From the NCBI GenBank assembly GCA_002842255.1, contig PHCM01000138.1, forward strand, positions 1 to 5,020: a stretch of DNA of 5,020 nt, read 5' to 3'. Below, in pieces: positions 4,315 through 5,020 of this stretch. The position numbers and the translations under genes are program-made. The first letter of the stretch is position 1; each line of letters begins with the position of its first letter. The stretch is from Betaproteobacteria bacterium HGW-Betaproteobacteria-2. Its GTDB lineage: Bacteria > Pseudomonadota > Gammaproteobacteria > Burkholderiales > Methylophilaceae. The notes below the pieces were generated by a model. That model was not told the DNA's origin. It did not search any database and saw only the letters and a list, made by a program, of their open reading frames with translations.

Positions 4315-5020
4315 ATGGAAGCATTGCAATCAGCAGGAGATGTCTTATTTATATTATTGGGCGCGATCATGGTGCTTGCCATGCATGCCGGTTTTGCTTT
4401 TCTGGAAGTCGGTACGGTACGCAAAAAGAATCAGGTGAATGCCCTGGTGAAGATCATGGTGGATTTTTCCATGTCTACCATTGCCTATTTCTTTATCGGC
4501 TACAGTATTGCTTATGGCGTCGATTTCTTTCAAGGCGCTGAGGCACTTTCCGGCAAGAATGGTTATGACCTCGTCAAGTTCTTCTTTTTACTGACTTTCG
4601 CTGCGGCGATTCCAGCGATTGTTTCCGGTGGCATCGCCGAACGTGCCAAATTCAATCCGCAACTGGCTGCAACTTTTGCATTGGTCGGTTTTGTCTATCC
4701 CTTCTATGAAGGCATCGTCTGGAATGGCAACTTTGGCATTCAGGAACTGATAGAGACCAGTTTTGGTGCTCCGTTCCATGATTTTGCCGGCTCAGTGGTG
4801 GTCCACGCCATGGGCGGCTGGATTGCACTGGCGGCAGTAGTGTTGCTGGGTGCCCGTATCGGGCGTTACAGCAAGGATGGCCGCTTGCACGCGTTTCCGC
4901 CTTCCAACATTCCCTTTCTGGCATTGGGTGCCTGGATACTTACGGTGGGCTGGTTCGGCTTCAACGTCATGTCCGCACAGGCAATAGAAGGCATCACCGG
5001 CCTCGTGGCGGTCAACTCGC
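4315..5020 (+). CDS. amt: Ammonium transporter (Amt/MEP/Rh family), N-terminal 235 residues, cut by right edge
   Basis: This inner-membrane channel takes up ammonium. The visible 235 residues include hydrophobic segments at about 9-31, 44-67, 87-105, 116-134, 158-180 and 199-222, about half of a typical ~400-residue Amt. Family landmarks are HAGFAFLEVGTVRKKNQVNA (24-43), IVSGGIAERAKF (102-113), DFAGSVVVHAMGG (156-168) with the conserved Asp156 and the first pore His164, and GWFGFN (212-217). The N-terminus goes almost directly into the first helix with no clear cleavable signal sequence, unlike E. coli AmtB. The ATG is fixed by GGAGGAG (4300-4306) eight bases upstream. NtrC-type sites and a -24/-12 promoter indicate induction on nitrogen limitation. 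No glnK gene precedes it; whether one follows is outside the window. I use amt rather than amtB because the subtype is uncertain. Confidence 0.95.
   Translation, partial: MEALQSAGDVLFILLGAIMVLAMHAGFAFLEVGTVRKKNQVNALVKIMVDFSMSTIAYFFIGYSIAYGVDFFQGAEALSGKNGYDLVKFFFLLTFAAAIPAIVSGGIAERAKFNPQLAATFALVGFVYPFYEGIVWNGNFGIQELIETSFGAPFHDFAGSVVVHAMGGWIALAAVVLLGARIGRYSKDGRLHAFPPSNIPFLALGAWILTVGWFGFNVMSAQAIEGITGLVAVNS

Noticed and set aside
4218..4541. Rightward 107-residue frame overlapping the amt start
   Set aside because: It is a shadow in another frame; the amt frame carries the family motifs and a strong ribosome site.

Overview
The window looks like chromosomal DNA of a beta- or gammaproteobacterium of moderate GC content. 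The protein set suggests this: a DUF3301 protein, a fused two-domain PPK2 (Pap), a secreted GlcG/HbpS-like protein, and an Amt transporter behind NtrC/sigma-54-type sites. I lean towards a betaproteobacterium of the methylotroph/nitrifier type, but the sequence alone does not settle the genus. No RNA gene, insertion sequence, CRISPR array or phage module is visible.

Layout from left to right. (1) 1-117: the start of a DUF3301 membrane protein on the minus strand, running off the left edge. (2) 118-330: an intergenic control region with a perfect FNR/ANR-type box (TTGAT-N4-ATCAA), placed as expected for activation of the next gene. (3) 331-1056: an unrecognised 241-residue protein built from two copies of a ~75-residue helical unit. 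(4) 1057-1120: a short convergent gap with an imperfect inverted repeat. (5) 1121-2611, minus: pap, a polyphosphate:AMP phosphotransferase of the PPK2 class II type. (6) 2684-2924, minus: a decayed DUF4174 gene ending in a terminator-like hairpin, just upstream of pap. (7) 3022-3498: an exported GlcG/HbpS-family protein. (8) 3568-3798: a 76-residue two-helix membrane protein starting at GTG. (9) 3828-4133, minus: a small hypothetical gene with a weak start. (10) 4134-4314: a nitrogen-control region with two near-identical NtrC-type enhancer sites 30 bp apart, a third dyad between them, a candidate IHF site and a well-spaced -24/-12 promoter. (11) 4315-5020: an ammonium transporter gene cut off by the right edge.

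The genes do not form a single pathway. The strongest functional reading is at the right end, where ammonium uptake appears to be switched on under nitrogen limitation by NtrC and sigma-54. The left end suggests oxygen-responsive control of an undescribed repeat protein. Pap would recycle AMP to ADP using polyphosphate. I see no clear novel multi-gene system. The least explained items are the duplicated-domain protein under the FNR-type box and the small hypothetical gene that shares the NtrC region with amt.
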